A stretch of 64,000 bases of DNA from Geobacter sp. (GTDB lineage Bacteria > Desulfobacterota > Desulfuromonadia > Geobacterales > DSM-12255). Made by a program: the position numbers and the translations under genes. The notes below the pieces were generated by a model. That model was given only the letters and a program-made list of their open reading frames with translations. It did not search any database and was not told the origin of the DNA. The stretch's first letter is position 1, and each line of letters begins with the position of its first letter. Below, piece after piece: positions 47,283-57,051 of the stretch. Location: positions 310,001 through 374,000 of the forward strand of contig WKKR01000003.1 in NCBI GenBank assembly GCA_009684525.1, given 5' to 3'.

Positions 47283-48358
47283 AACTCATAATCGCGGGAG
47301 GCGGAACCGGTGGGCATCTTTTTCCCGGCATCTCGGTGGCAGAGGAGTTTCTCTCCCGCGACCCGAGAAACGAAATCCTGTTTGTCGGCACGGAGCGGGG
47401 GATCGAGGCGCGGGTGCTGCCCAGGCTCGGCATGCCTCTTGAGTGCATCCCGGCGTCAGGCGTGCGCGGCAAGAACGGCCTGGCGAAGATCAAAGGCCTT
47501 GCCCTGTTTGCCTATGGCTATGCCGAGTCGCGCAAGATCCTGAAACGATTCCAGCCCGACCTGGTGCTCGGAGTGGGTGGGTATGCCTCCGCGCCGCTCT
47601 GTATGGCGGCTCGCGGCATGCAGATCGGCTATTTCGTCCACGAGCAGAATGCCATACCAGGGCTCACCAACCGGCTGCTGGCCAGATTCGCCGACCAGAT
47701 CTTCATCTCGTTCGACGAGGCGGAAAAATTCTTCCCCGAGGGCAGGACCACCATGACCGGCAACCCGGTGCGCAAGGAGATCGTTGCGGGGGATGCAGGC
47801 GAGCCGGCCGGGGGGGACAAGGTCCTGAACCTGCTGGTATTCGGCGGCAGCCAGGGGGCTCACAGCATCAACCAGGCGTGCATTGCCGCTGCATCCCACC
47901 TTGCCGACCTGCGCGAAAGGGTCGTTGTGCTTCACCAGACCGGCGACAAGGATCTGGCAGAGGTACGGGCGGCGTATGAACAGGCCGGGATCCGGGCAAC
48001 GGTGCTTCCGTTCATCGACGACATGGCAGCAGCATACCGCCGGGCGGATCTGCTGGTCTGCAGGGCAGGCGCGACCACCCTGGCCGAGGTGACGGCCTGC
48101 GGCAAGGCATGCCTGTTCATCCCGTTTCCCCATGCGGTGGACGACCATCAGCGCCGTAATGCAGAGGCAATGCTCAAGAAGGATGCGGGCTTCATGCTGT
48201 TGGAGCGAGAACTGTCCGGGGAGCGGCTGGCTGGCACGATACGGGAACTCGCCGCCGACCCGGAGCGTCTTGCCGCGGTGGGAAGCAACGCCCGGAGTCT
48301 GGCACTGCCGGATGCGGCAAAGATGATCGTCGACGAGATGCTGAAAATGAAAGGTTGA
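47279..48358 (+). CDS. murG: Lipid II synthase MurG
   Basis: This 359-residue GT-B glycosyltransferase begins [21 protein letters not shown] and has VFGGSQGAHSIN and RAGATTLAEVTACGK donor-binding blocks. It adds GlcNAc to lipid I on the inner face of the membrane. Overlaps ftsW by four bases (ATGA). Confidence 0.96.
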   Translation: MKLIIAGGGTGGHLFPGISVAEEFLSRDPRNEILFVGTERGIEARVLPRLGMPLECIPASGVRGKNGLAKIKGLALFAYGYAESRKILKRFQPDLVLGVGGYASAPLCMAARGMQIGYFVHEQNAIPGLTNRLLARFADQIFISFDEAEKFFPEGRTTMTGNPVRKEIVAGDAGEPAGGDKVLNLLVFGGSQGAHSINQACIAAASHLADLRERVVVLHQTGDKDLAEVRAAYEQAGIRATVLPFIDDMAAAYRRADLLVCRAGATTLAEVTACGKACLFIPFPHAVDDHQRRNAEAMLKKDAGFMLLERELSGERLAGTIRELAADPERLAAVGSNARSLALPDAAKMIVDEMLKMKG

Positions 48359-48391
48359 GAAAACCTCAGCCTGGCGACCAGAGGGAGCCAT

Positions 48392-49774
48392 ATGTACGGT
48401 AAGATCGAGAAAATCCATTTCGTCGGCATCGGCGGCATCGGCATGAGCGGCATCGCGGAAGTGCTTCTCAACCTGGGGTATCAGGTTTCGGGCTCGGACC
48501 TGCGGCAGTCGGAAACGACCGAACGGCTGGCCATGCTGGGTGGAGAGATTTACATCGGCCATGCGAGGGAAAACCTAACCAATGTGGATGTGGTGGTAAC
48601 CTCTACGGCGGTGCACGACGATAACCCCGAGGTGATCGAAGCGAAGAGCCAGCTGATTCCGGTCATCCCCCGTGCGGAGATGCTCGCCGAGCTGATGCGG
48701 ATGAAATACGGCATCGCCATCGCCGGGACGCACGGCAAGACCACCACCACCTCCATGGTCGCCACGGTTCTGACCCAGGGGGGGATCGATCCGACCATCG
48801 TGATCGGCGGCAAGCTGAATACCCTGGGGAGCAACGCCAAGCTGGGGCAGGGGAAATTCCTGGTGGCCGAGGCCGACGAGTCCGACGGCTCGTTTCTCAA
48901 GCTCTCACCCACCATTGCGGTGGTGACCAATATCGATGCGGATCATCTCGATTTTTACAGTGGTGGAATCGAGCAGATCAAGGAAACCTTTGTCGATTTC
49001 ATCAACAAAATCCCCTTTTACGGCCTGGCTGTCCTCTGCCTGGAGGATCGGAACATTGCCGAGATACTGCCGCTGGTGAAGAAACGGTTCGTGACCTATG
49101 GTCTCACCTCCCAGGCCGATATCCGGGCGACCCATATCAGGCTGGTCGGCAACACCACGTCGTTCATAGCCCATTACAAGGGGTACCGCATGGGCGAGGT
49201 GACCTTCAAGATGCCCGGCGCCCACAACGTCCTGAACGCCCTGGCCTGCATCGCGGTGGCCATGGAGTTGGACGTGCCGTTCGGCCAGATCCAGGAGGGT
49301 TTTGCCAAGTTCGGCGGGGTCGGTCGGCGCTTCCAGGTGAAGGGTGAGGTCGACGGCATCATGATCGTCGACGATTACGGCCATCACCCTGCGGAGATCC
49401 GTGCTACCCTGTCGGCGGCAAAGAACGGCTGGCCCGAGCGGCGGCTGGTGGTGGCATTCCAGCCTCACCGCTATACCCGGACCAAGGAGCTGTTCAGCGA
49501 ATTCGTCACCTGCTTCTACGACGCCGATCTGCTGCTTCTGACCGATATCTACCCTGCAGGGGAGACGCCGATCCCCGGCATCTCCGCGGAGAAGCTCGCC
49601 GCGAGCATCAAGCAGCACGGGCAGAAGGACGTGACCTACATCGCCGACCGCGATCTGCTCTGTGAGCAGCTGCAGGAGGTGGTCCGCGACGGTGACATCG
49701 TGCTGACGCTGGGGGCGGGGAATCTCTGGCAGACCGGCGAAGAGCTACTGAAACGGTTGATGGCTGCCCAGTGA
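48392..49774 (+). CDS. murC: UDP-MurNAc:L-alanine ligase MurC
   Basis: This 460-residue ligase has [17 protein letters not shown], the ATP motif [14 protein letters not shown] and [10 protein letters not shown] plus [14 protein letters not shown]. It adds the first amino acid to UDP-MurNAc. A GAGGGAG site precedes the ATG. It overlaps murB by four bases (GTGA). Confidence 0.97.
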   Translation: MYGKIEKIHFVGIGGIGMSGIAEVLLNLGYQVSGSDLRQSETTERLAMLGGEIYIGHARENLTNVDVVVTSTAVHDDNPEVIEAKSQLIPVIPRAEMLAELMRMKYGIAIAGTHGKTTTTSMVATVLTQGGIDPTIVIGGKLNTLGSNAKLGQGKFLVAEADESDGSFLKLSPTIAVVTNIDADHLDFYSGGIEQIKETFVDFINKIPFYGLAVLCLEDRNIAEILPLVKKRFVTYGLTSQADIRATHIRLVGNTTSFIAHYKGYRMGEVTFKMPGAHNVLNALACIAVAMELDVPFGQIQEGFAKFGGVGRRFQVKGEVDGIMIVDDYGHHPAEIRATLSAAKNGWPERRLVVAFQPHRYTRTKELFSEFVTCFYDADLLLLTDIYPAGETPIPGISAEKLAASIKQHGQKDVTYIADRDLLCEQLQEVVRDGDIVLTLGAGNLWQTGEELLKRLMAAQ

Positions 49775-50682
49775 GAGATCTCTTTGCCGCGGAGTTGCGC
49801 GCCAACCTGCGGGGAGAGGTGCTGGAGAATGAACCGCTTGCCGGCCACACCTCGTTGAAGGTCGGCGGACCGGCAGACTGGTTCGCGATCCCGGCAGATC
49901 GGGACGATCTGCTGGGGCTTTTGGCCCTGGCCACCAGGACCGAAACGCCGCTGCTGGTCGTCGGCGGGGGGTACAACCTGCTGGTGCGGGACGGAGGGTT
50001 TCGCGGTCTGGTCGTCTCGCTGGCCCGGCTCGGAAAGGTTGAGCGCTTGACGGGAAGCAGGATCAGGGTCGAGGCCGGGCTGGACAACCGCGAGCTGGTC
50101 CGGTTCTGCCGGCATGAGGCGCTGGCAGGGCTTGAGTTCCTCGGCATGATTCCTGGCACGGTCGGCGGAGCCCTGGCGGTCAATGCCGGGGCGCACGGCT
50201 CGTCGGTGATGGAGCTGGTGGAGCGGCTTTTCACCTGGTGCGGCGGTCAGATGCGGGAGTGGGACGGCACGCAACGCAGCTTCGGCTACCGGTACCACCG
50301 GCTTGCCGAGGGAGAGGTGATTGTGGCTGCGGAACTCGGGCTCTCCCCCGGCGATACCAGGGCCATCGACCAGCTGCTTGAGGTCTACCGGGAGCATCGC
50401 CAGACGAGCCAGCGGGTCGGTTTTCCCAATGCCGGATCGTTTTTCAAGAATCCTGCCGGCACAGAGGCATGGCGCCTGATCGAGGCGGCTGGCCTCAGAG
50501 GCGCCAGGATCGGCGGCGCCCAGGTTTCCGAGGTGCACTGCAATTTTCTGGTTAACCGGGGCGGCGCAACGGCAGGGGATTTCCTGGAGCTTGCCGGGAT
50601 GATCAAGCAGCGGGTCAGCGTGGGGAGCGGCATCATGCTGGAGGAAGAGGTCAAGATCGTCGGCGAGGATACAGTCATATGA
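49771..50682 (+). CDS. murB: UDP-N-acetylenolpyruvoylglucosamine reductase MurB
   Basis: This 303-residue FAD enzyme shows the FAD-binding block [17 protein letters not shown] and the catalytic Ser in [11 protein letters not shown]. Its length matches the shorter type II MurB. It reduces the enolpyruvyl group made by MurA. Starts GTG, overlapping murC, and overlaps ddl by four bases. Confidence 0.95.
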   Translation: MRDLFAAELRANLRGEVLENEPLAGHTSLKVGGPADWFAIPADRDDLLGLLALATRTETPLLVVGGGYNLLVRDGGFRGLVVSLARLGKVERLTGSRIRVEAGLDNRELVRFCRHEALAGLEFLGMIPGTVGGALAVNAGAHGSSVMELVERLFTWCGGQMREWDGTQRSFGYRYHRLAEGEVIVAAELGLSPGDTRAIDQLLEVYREHRQTSQRVGFPNAGSFFKNPAGTEAWRLIEAAGLRGARIGGAQVSEVHCNFLVNRGGATAGDFLELAGMIKQRVSVGSGIMLEEEVKIVGEDTVI

Positions 50683-51611
50683 CTCGTGAAGATATGAAAA
50701 GAAAGCGGATCGGCGTGTTGATGGGGGGGCTTTCGGCAGAACGGGAGGTTTCCCTCAACAGCGGCCGGGCAGTCCTCGGTGCCCTCCTGGAAATGGGCTA
50801 CCAGGCAGTGGCCGTGGATGTGGGAAGGGACATTGCCGAACGCCTGGCATCCGAGCGGATCGAGGTGGCCTTCATCTGCCTGCATGGCCGGCTCGGGGAG
50901 GATGGCACCATCCAGGGGCTCCTGGAGGTCATGGGGATTCCCTACACCGGTTCTGGCGTCCTGGCCAGCGCGCTGGCCATGAACAAGGTCGTGGCCAAGG
51001 TGGTGTTCGCAGCCAGCGGTTTGACGGTCGCCCCCTACCGGGTCCTCCGCTCCGGCGATTCGTTCGACCCGGAAGAGGCGGGATTCGGTCTGCCGGTGGT
51101 GGTGAAGCCGTCGCAGGAAGGATCGTCCGTCGGCGTGAGCATCGTCCGGGCCGACCTGGAGCTGGCTCCGGCCCTGACCCTGGCCTGGACGTACGATGAT
51201 GAGATCCTGGTGGAGAAATATATCAAGGGGCGGGAGATCCAGGTGGGAATCCTCAACGACCGTGCCCTGGGCGCGATCGAAATCGTTCCGAAGCGGGAAT
51301 TCTACGATTTCGAGGCAAAGTACACCGCGGGCATGGCCGAGCATATCCTCCCCGCGCCCCTGCCGCAGCCGCTGTACGATTCGGTGCTGCGCCAGGGTGA
51401 AAGAGCCCATTGTTGCCTGGGGTGCGCCGGCTACAGCCGGGTCGATTTCCTGGTGACCGAAGAGGCCGAGTGTTACCTCTTGGAGGTCAACACCCTGCCG
51501 GGAATGACTGCCCTGTCGCTGTTGCCGGAGATTGCCCAGGGTGCAGGATACGGATTCACCACGCTGGTCGAGGAAATCGTCAGCTCGGCAGCACTGAAGA
51601 TCAAAGGCTAG
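50679..51611 (+). CDS. ddl: D-alanine--D-alanine ligase (DdlB type)
   Basis: This 310-residue ATP-grasp enzyme contains [18 protein letters not shown], the metal/ATP block [16 protein letters not shown] and [11 protein letters not shown]. It makes the D-Ala-D-Ala dipeptide for MurF. It overlaps murB and is followed 13 bases later by ftsQ. The first ATG is used here; MKRKRIGV five codons later is possible. Confidence 0.96.
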   Translation: MTREDMKRKRIGVLMGGLSAEREVSLNSGRAVLGALLEMGYQAVAVDVGRDIAERLASERIEVAFICLHGRLGEDGTIQGLLEVMGIPYTGSGVLASALAMNKVVAKVVFAASGLTVAPYRVLRSGDSFDPEEAGFGLPVVVKPSQEGSSVGVSIVRADLELAPALTLAWTYDDEILVEKYIKGREIQVGILNDRALGAIEIVPKREFYDFEAKYTAGMAEHILPAPLPQPLYDSVLRQGERAHCCLGCAGYSRVDFLVTEEAECYLLEVNTLPGMTALSLLPEIAQGAGYGFTTLVEEIVSSAALKIKG

Positions 51612-51624
51612 GGGCGGGAGAACG

Positions 51625-52470
51625 ATGGCGGTACCGGCAAGTCGCAAGCTGAACGGATCGCAGCACCGGGGGAAACCGACCCGCGTGGCGCAGAACCGTA
51701 TGAAGCGCGAACGTCGGCCACTCAATATCCGCGGATTTCTCAAAAAGGGTGCCCGTGTTGCCGGAGGTCTGGTGGTGGCGACGCTGGCAGGGGTGATCGG
51801 ATACGAGGCATACAGCCTCATTGCCAGGACCTCCTTTTTCAAGCTGGAGCGTATCGAGGTCAGCGCGCTCAAACGTCTCTCCCGCGAGGATGTCATAGAC
51901 CAGGCCGGCATAAAGGTCGGTGACGATCTGCTCAGGCTCCGCCTCGGCAGGATGGGTGAGCAGCTGGCGAAAAACCCCTGGATCGAGAAGGTGCGTATCC
52001 GACGGTATCTGCCGCACACTATTGCCATCGAGGTAGTTGAACAGGAGCCGGTGGCAGTGGCAAGCATGGGCTATCTCTACTACCTGAACGCTAAGGGGGA
52101 GATCTTCAAGCCGCTGATGGAAGGAGACCGGCTCGATTTCCCGATCTTCACCGGCATCAATGAAGAAGAGCTGGCCAAGGACCAGGCAGGTACCAAAGAG
52201 GCCATCAAGGCGATGCTGGAGATCGTTGCACTGCTTAGAAAGGGTGCAGCGTTCAAACTGGAGGATGTGTCGGAGATACATTACGACAAGGGATACGGAT
52301 TCACACTCTTTACGGTGCAGCGGGGAGTTCCCGTGCGACTCGGCAGAACTGACTTTGTCGCCAAGCTGGAGCGTCTGGCAAGGATATATGGAACTGTGCA
52401 GGCCCAGATGCAGACTCTGGAGTATATCGATCTGGATTACAATGACAAGATCGTCGTGAAAACCAGTTAA
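51625..52470 (+). CDS. ftsQ: Cell division protein FtsQ (POTRA)
   Basis: This 281-residue bitopic protein has a basic cytoplasmic N-terminus, a membrane segment at about 47-68 and a POTRA domain (FFKLERIEVSALKRLSREDVI) followed by the FtsQ/DivIB beta domain. It anchors the FtsQLB complex. GGGAG seven bases before the ATG supports the start. It is followed 12 bases later by the small FtsA-like frame. Confidence 0.93.
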   Translation: MAVPASRKLNGSQHRGKPTRVAQNRMKRERRPLNIRGFLKKGARVAGGLVVATLAGVIGYEAYSLIARTSFFKLERIEVSALKRLSREDVIDQAGIKVGDDLLRLRLGRMGEQLAKNPWIEKVRIRRYLPHTIAIEVVEQEPVAVASMGYLYYLNAKGEIFKPLMEGDRLDFPIFTGINEEELAKDQAGTKEAIKAMLEIVALLRKGAAFKLEDVSEIHYDKGYGFTLFTVQRGVPVRLGRTDFVAKLERLARIYGTVQAQMQTLEYIDLDYNDKIVVKTS

Positions 52471-52482
52471 AGGGGGGAAGTG

Positions 52483-52695
52483 ATGTCCAGCAAACAGGAA
52501 GAGGTCATTGATGGCTTCGATATTGGTACTGCCCGGATCTGTGCACTGGTCGGCAGTTTCAGCGACGGAGGGCTCGATATCGTCTATCGGGACCTGCAGG
52601 GACACCGGTTTGAACTGGACAACATAGACCTCGACTTTACGGATCGAACTATAGTAAAAAAGCAGAAATCTAAGGGGGGGAGCTATGTCCGGTAA
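52483..52695 (+). CDS. FtsA-like mini protein (duplicated N-terminus of FtsA)
   Basis: This 70-residue frame begins MSSKQEEVIDGFDIGTARI and aligns without gaps to the FtsA start (MSGKRENLLVGLDIGTTKI): 17 of the first 34 residues are identical, including DIGT, ICA and VG. Its own GGGGGGAAG site resembles the GGGGGGAGC before ftsA. The last ~35 residues no longer align well and end in a Lys-rich tail. It stops inside ftsA, 11 bases past the ftsA start. Only the first ATPase phosphate motif is kept, so it cannot be a full ATPase. It may be a decaying duplication or a small partner of FtsA. Confidence 0.75.
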   Translation: MSSKQEEVIDGFDIGTARICALVGSFSDGGLDIVYRDLQGHRFELDNIDLDFTDRTIVKKQKSKGGSYVR

Positions 52696-53920
52696 ACGGG
52701 AAAACCTGCTGGTCGGACTCGACATTGGGACCACAAAAATCTGTGCCATTGTCGGAAATGTGACCGAAGACGGCATCGAGATCGTCGGGATCGGCACAAG
52801 TCCGTCACGGGGGCTCCGCAAAGGAGTGGTGATCAATATCGAGAGCACGGTGGCGGCCATTCGCAAGGCGGTGGAAGAGGCCGAACTGATGGCTGGTTGC
52901 GAGATCAAGTCGGTCTATGCCGGGATCGCCGGCGGGCATATCCGAGGCTTCAACTCGCAGGGGATCATCGCCATCAAGAACCGCGAAGTGACGCCCGACG
53001 ATGTGAAGCGGGTGATCGATGCCGCCAAGGCCGTGGCGATTCCCATGGATCGCGAGGTGATCCATATCCTCCCCCAGGAGTTCATCATCGATGATCAGGA
53101 CGGCATCCGCGAACCTCTGGGGATGAGCGGGGTCCGCCTGGAGGCAAAGGTCCATATTGTTACGGGTGCCGTTGCCAGCGCGCAGAACATCATCAAGTCG
53201 TGTAACCGCGCAGGGCTCGATGTGGCGGATATCGTCCTGGAGCAGCTCGCCTCATCCGAGGCGGTCCTTTCCCCGGACGAGAAGGAGCTGGGGGTCGCCC
53301 TGATCGACGTGGGGGGCGGGACCACCGATATCGCCATCTTTGTGGACGGTGCCATCAAGCATACCTCGGTGCTTTCCCTGGGGGGCAATCACCTGACCAA
53401 CGATATCGCTGTGGGTTTGCGTACTCCCATGGCTGAAGCCGAGAAGATCAAGCAGAAATACGGTTGTTGCATGGCCTCGCTGGTGGGGAAGGACGAAACC
53501 ATCGAAGTGCCGAGCGTGGGGGGCCGCAAGCCGCGCATCCTGTCGCGGCAGCTTCTGGCGGAGATCCTGGAGCCGCGGGTGGAGGAGATCTTCTCCCTGG
53601 TCAACCGGGAACTGGTAAAAAGCGGTTTCGAGGACCTGATCGCCTCCGGCGTGGTCATTACCGGAGGCAGCACCATCCTTGAGGGGATGCCGGAACTGGC
53701 GGAGCAGGTCTTCAATCTCCCGGTGCGCCGCGGCCTGCCGCAGCAGATCGGCGGCCTGGTTGACGTGGTCAACACGCCGGCCTACGCAACCGGTGTCGGA
53801 CTGGTCATCTACGGGAGCAAGAACCTGGGAATCCGCGAGTTTCCAACCTCCCAAAGCGATGACAACCTGTTCCGAAGGGTCAGCAGGAGGATGAAGGAGT
53901 GGTTCGGGGAGTTTTTCTAG
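52685..53920 (+). CDS. ftsA: Cell division protein FtsA
   Basis: This 411-residue actin-like ATPase has LDIGTTKICAIVG, the 1C insertion, the second phosphate motif LIDVGGGTTDIAIF and adenosine block GVVITGGSTILEG. The end FRRVSRRMKEWFGEFF is an amphipathic membrane-binding helix. It tethers FtsZ to the membrane. The start overlaps the mini FtsA-like frame by 11 bases. ftsZ follows after 60 bases. Confidence 0.97.
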   Translation: MSGKRENLLVGLDIGTTKICAIVGNVTEDGIEIVGIGTSPSRGLRKGVVINIESTVAAIRKAVEEAELMAGCEIKSVYAGIAGGHIRGFNSQGIIAIKNREVTPDDVKRVIDAAKAVAIPMDREVIHILPQEFIIDDQDGIREPLGMSGVRLEAKVHIVTGAVASAQNIIKSCNRAGLDVADIVLEQLASSEAVLSPDEKELGVALIDVGGGTTDIAIFVDGAIKHTSVLSLGGNHLTNDIAVGLRTPMAEAEKIKQKYGCCMASLVGKDETIEVPSVGGRKPRILSRQLLAEILEPRVEEIFSLVNRELVKSGFEDLIASGVVITGGSTILEGMPELAEQVFNLPVRRGLPQQIGGLVDVVNTPAYATGVGLVIYGSKNLGIREFPTSQSDDNLFRRVSRRMKEWFGEFF

Positions 53921-53980
53921 GGGATTGAGGTTTTGTTCAATAAACTGTCTGTGGTGGCAGATCACAAAAGGGGGTAGGGT

Positions 53981-55129
53981 ATGTTCATGTTCGATGAGAG
54001 TATTGACCAGAACGCAAAGATCAAGGTGATCGGGGTTGGCGGTGGTGGGGGAAACGCTGTCAATACGATGATTGCCCAAAACATGCACGGTGTTGATTTC
54101 ATTGTTGCAAACACCGATGCACAGGCACTCCGGACCAATCAGGCACCGACCAAGGTTCAGCTCGGCAGCCAGCTGACCAAGGGGCTCGGAGCAGGCGCCA
54201 ATCCCAACGTCGGCCGTGATGCCGCCATGGAAGACCGGGACAGGCTCTCCGCAACCCTTGCCGGCGCGGACATGATCTTCATCGCCGCCGGTATGGGTGG
54301 CGGTACCGGCACCGGTGCGGCACCGATCATCGCCGAGGCGGCCCGCGAGGCGGGTGCTCTTACCGTTGGCGTGGTGACCAAGCCGTTCAGCCGGGAAGGG
54401 AAGCAGCGGCTGGCCAAGGCCGAAGAGGGTATCCGCGATCTCAAGAAGCACGTCGATTCCCTGATCGTGATCCCCAACGACAGGCTGCTGGGGCTTGCCG
54501 GCAAGTCGATGTCGATTCTCGATGCCTTCAAGCCGTCCGATGACGTCCTGCGCCAGGCCGTGCAGGGTATCTCCGACCTCATCACCACCCATGGCATGAT
54601 CAACGTGGACTTTGCCGATGTTCGCGCCATCATGAGCGAGCGCGGCATGGCCATGATGGGTATCGGCATGGCCTCGGGCGAGAACCGGGCAGTGGATGCG
54701 GCAACTCGCGCCATCTCCAGCCCGCTTCTGGAAGATATCGACATCTCCGGGGCAAAGGGGGTGCTGGTCAATATCTCCGGGTCCTCTTCCATGACCATGG
54801 AGGAGTTCGACGCTGCCAGCCGGGTCATCCACGAAAAGGTCCATGAAGATGCCAACATCATCGTCGGTCTGGTGATCGACGAGGACCTGGGAGATACCAT
54901 CAAGATAACTGCCATTGCCACCGGCTTCGGTGACCGTTTCGACATCGAGAAGAGCCGGCAGGAAATGCGGAAGGTGTCGCCCATCGCTGCCAGGGGCGAA
55001 AGCCGAGAAGTGCCGACCTTCATGCGGGAGCGGCGCGATGTTGCCACCCCCCGGCAGAGCAGTTTTCTCGTAGACGAGTATGACGAGCAGTACGATATCC
55101 CGACGTTCCTGCGCAAGTCGGTAGACTGA
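53981..55129 (+). CDS. ftsZ: Cell division GTPase FtsZ
   Basis: This 382-residue tubulin-like protein has the GTP motif GGGTGTG at residues 106-112, IKVIGVGGGGGNAVN at the start and the NxDFADVRAIM T7 loop. It ends with DIPTFLRKSVD, the conserved tail that binds FtsA and other partners. It polymerises into the Z ring. It is the last gene of the dcw cluster and is followed by a terminator. Confidence 0.98.
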   Translation: MFMFDESIDQNAKIKVIGVGGGGGNAVNTMIAQNMHGVDFIVANTDAQALRTNQAPTKVQLGSQLTKGLGAGANPNVGRDAAMEDRDRLSATLAGADMIFIAAGMGGGTGTGAAPIIAEAAREAGALTVGVVTKPFSREGKQRLAKAEEGIRDLKKHVDSLIVIPNDRLLGLAGKSMSILDAFKPSDDVLRQAVQGISDLITTHGMINVDFADVRAIMSERGMAMMGIGMASGENRAVDAATRAISSPLLEDIDISGAKGVLVNISGSSSMTMEEFDAASRVIHEKVHEDANIIVGLVIDEDLGDTIKITAIATGFGDRFDIEKSRQEMRKVSPIAARGESREVPTFMRERRDVATPRQSSFLVDEYDEQYDIPTFLRKSVD

Positions 55130-55250
55130 CGCAACACCCATAGATACGCCGTGCGAAGGGTGCCGAGCACCCTGTTAGCCCCCTATTCCCATCTGCCAGA
55201 TGTTCTGGTCCATGTGCCGGGAGTCCCCACCACCTTCCGGCAGTCAGATG

Positions 55251-55289
55251 CCCGGTCCCTCTTTCCCCGAGAGGTGACCGGGTTTTTTT
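55251..55289 (+). terminator. Rho-independent terminator of the dcw cluster
   Basis: CCCGGTC (55251-55257) pairs with GACCGGG (55276-55282), extended by CTC/GAG, and followed by seven T residues. It ends transcription from mraZ to ftsZ, 121 bases after the ftsZ stop. Confidence 0.9.
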
Positions 55290-55292
55290 CTG

Positions 55293-55322
55293 TTGGGACT
55301 CCATTCCCCGCCATGGTACGAT
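55293..55322 (+). promoter_or_regulatory. Promoter candidate for the radical SAM gene, possibly leaderless
   Basis: TTGGGA (55293-55298) and TACGAT (55317-55322) are 18 bases apart, immediately after the dcw terminator. Transcription would start at about 55328-55330, right at the proposed ATG, and no ribosome binding site is visible, so a leaderless mRNA is possible. Confidence 0.4.
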
Positions 55323-55327
55323 GCGGC

Positions 55328-57022
55328 ATGTCCTGGAAAATAGCTGAAAAATACCGCCGGATCCTGGCCGGGGAAGAGGGCTCGGTGGTCAAGGGGTGGG
55401 GGGGGAAGCTGACCGTCTGCCTGGTTTATCCCAACCACTACCGGACCGGGATGAGCAACCTGGGATTCCAGGCTGTCTATGCCCTGCTCAACGATTGCCA
55501 GGATGTGGTCTGCGAACGCGCCTTTCTCCCCGAACCCACCGATCTCGCCGAATATGCGGCAAGCAATACCAGACTGCTTTCCCTAGAGACCCAACGGCCG
55601 CTGGCCGATTTCGACCTGATCGCCTTTTCCGTCTCCTTTGAAACCGATTACCTGCACATCCCCCAACTGCTGGCATTGGCAAACATCCCCCCCCTGGCAT
55701 CGGAACGTTCGAGCGCCTTTCCGTTGGTCATTGCCGGCGGAGCGGCGCTGTTTCTCAACCCGGAGCCGGTTGCCGAGTTCATTGATCTGATCTGTCTCGG
55801 CGAGGGGGAGGTCCTGATACCCAAACTCCTCGACCTGCTCAGAACCAGCAGTGATGGCGAGCGCTCTGCCTTTCTCCGCACTGCGGCCACCTGTCCGGGG
55901 ATGTATGTCCCCTCGTTCTACACGGTCAGTTATGACGGAGATGCGGTGACCGCGATCCGGCCTGCGGAGGGGCTGTCACCCTGTGTCCAGCGGCAGTGGG
56001 CCGCTGAACTCGATACGGCGCAGACCGGTTCGCAGCTATTTACTCCTGAGACCGAATTCGGCGACATGTACCTGGTAGAGCTTTCCCGGGGGTGCCCGCG
56101 CGGCTGCCGGTTCTGCGCGGCAGGCTTCATCTACGAGCCGTACCGGCAGCGTTCGCTGGAATCGGTGCGGGAACAGGTCAGAAAAGCCCTTGAGCGGCAT
56201 CAGCGCATCGGCCTGGTGGGGGCGGCAGTGGGAGATTTCCGCAAGATCGGCCAGCTTTGCCGCTTCATCCGGGACGAAGGGGGCAAGGTATCGGTCGCAT
56301 CCCTCCGGATCGATGCCCTGGATGACGAGATGATCCGGGTCCTGGTCGAAAGCGGGCACAAAACTGTGAGCCTCGCACCGGAAGGGGCTTCACAGAGGTT
56401 GCGGACGATGATCCGCAAAGGGATAACCCGGGAACAGATCCTCGATGCAGCAGAGCGGCTGATCAGCCACGATATCCTCAACCTGAAGCTCTACTTTATC
56501 GTCGGGTTTCCCGGCGAAACCATGGCAGACCTTGAGGAGATGGTGCAGCTCGTGGAGGATATCCGCAGCCAGATGGCCGCCACGGCACGGGGGAACCGCC
56601 GCCTCGGTCAGCTCACCCTGTCGGTCAACCCCTTTGTCCCCAAGCCGTTCACCCCGTTCCAGTGGTGCGGCATGGAGCGAGCGGCAATCCTGGAAAAGAA
56701 GGCGGCCTTTCTCCGCAAGACCTGCGGCAGGCTGCCGAATGTGCGGGTACAGTTCGAGGGGATCAAGGAGGCGGTGTTTCAGGCACTTCTGTCACGGGGA
56801 GACCGACGGCTTGCATCGTTGCTGCTCAAGGCCGGCGAGACGGGAAGCTGGCGCAGGGCCGCACGGGACCTGGGAGTGGATCTGGAGCGCCAGGTCTGTC
56901 GAACGATCCCGCTGGATGAGGTCCTGCCGTGGGATATTATCTGCTGCGACAAACGGGAGCGCCTGCTGCACGAATACCGGCTGGCGCTGGACGGGACGCC
57001 CCCCGAAGGGGTGGAGAGCTGA
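55328..57022 (+). CDS. Radical SAM protein with N-terminal B12-binding-like domain
   Basis: This 564-residue protein (ATG at 55328) has an N-terminal domain (about 1-200, with LVYPNHYRTGMSNLGFQAVY and GGAALFLNPEPVAEFIDL), a radical SAM barrel with the cluster motif CPRGCRFC at Cys256, Cys260 and Cys263, and a long C-terminal part. The layout resembles TIGR03960/TIGR03936-type uncharacterised radical SAM proteins near cell division or rRNA/tRNA-modification genes. Upstream in-frame sequence contains the dcw terminator, so an earlier start is unlikely. The reaction is unknown. Confidence 0.85.
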   Translation: MSWKIAEKYRRILAGEEGSVVKGWGGKLTVCLVYPNHYRTGMSNLGFQAVYALLNDCQDVVCERAFLPEPTDLAEYAASNTRLLSLETQRPLADFDLIAFSVSFETDYLHIPQLLALANIPPLASERSSAFPLVIAGGAALFLNPEPVAEFIDLICLGEGEVLIPKLLDLLRTSSDGERSAFLRTAATCPGMYVPSFYTVSYDGDAVTAIRPAEGLSPCVQRQWAAELDTAQTGSQLFTPETEFGDMYLVELSRGCPRGCRFCAAGFIYEPYRQRSLESVREQVRKALERHQRIGLVGAAVGDFRKIGQLCRFIRDEGGKVSVASLRIDALDDEMIRVLVESGHKTVSLAPEGASQRLRTMIRKGITREQILDAAERLISHDILNLKLYFIVGFPGETMADLEEMVQLVEDIRSQMAATARGNRRLGQLTLSVNPFVPKPFTPFQWCGMERAAILEKKAAFLRKTCGRLPNVRVQFEGIKEAVFQALLSRGDRRLASLLLKAGETGSWRRAARDLGVDLERQVCRTIPLDEVLPWDIICCDKRERLLHEYRLALDGTPPEGVES

Positions 57023-57051
57023 CCTGCTTCAGTGCTGTTGGCACTGCTGCG

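Noticed and set aside
53252-55141. 629-residue open frame antisense to ftsA and ftsZ
   Set aside because: It mirrors the codon bias of ftsZ/ftsA, has low-complexity His/Gly/Leu content and no family motif. The sense genes are certain.
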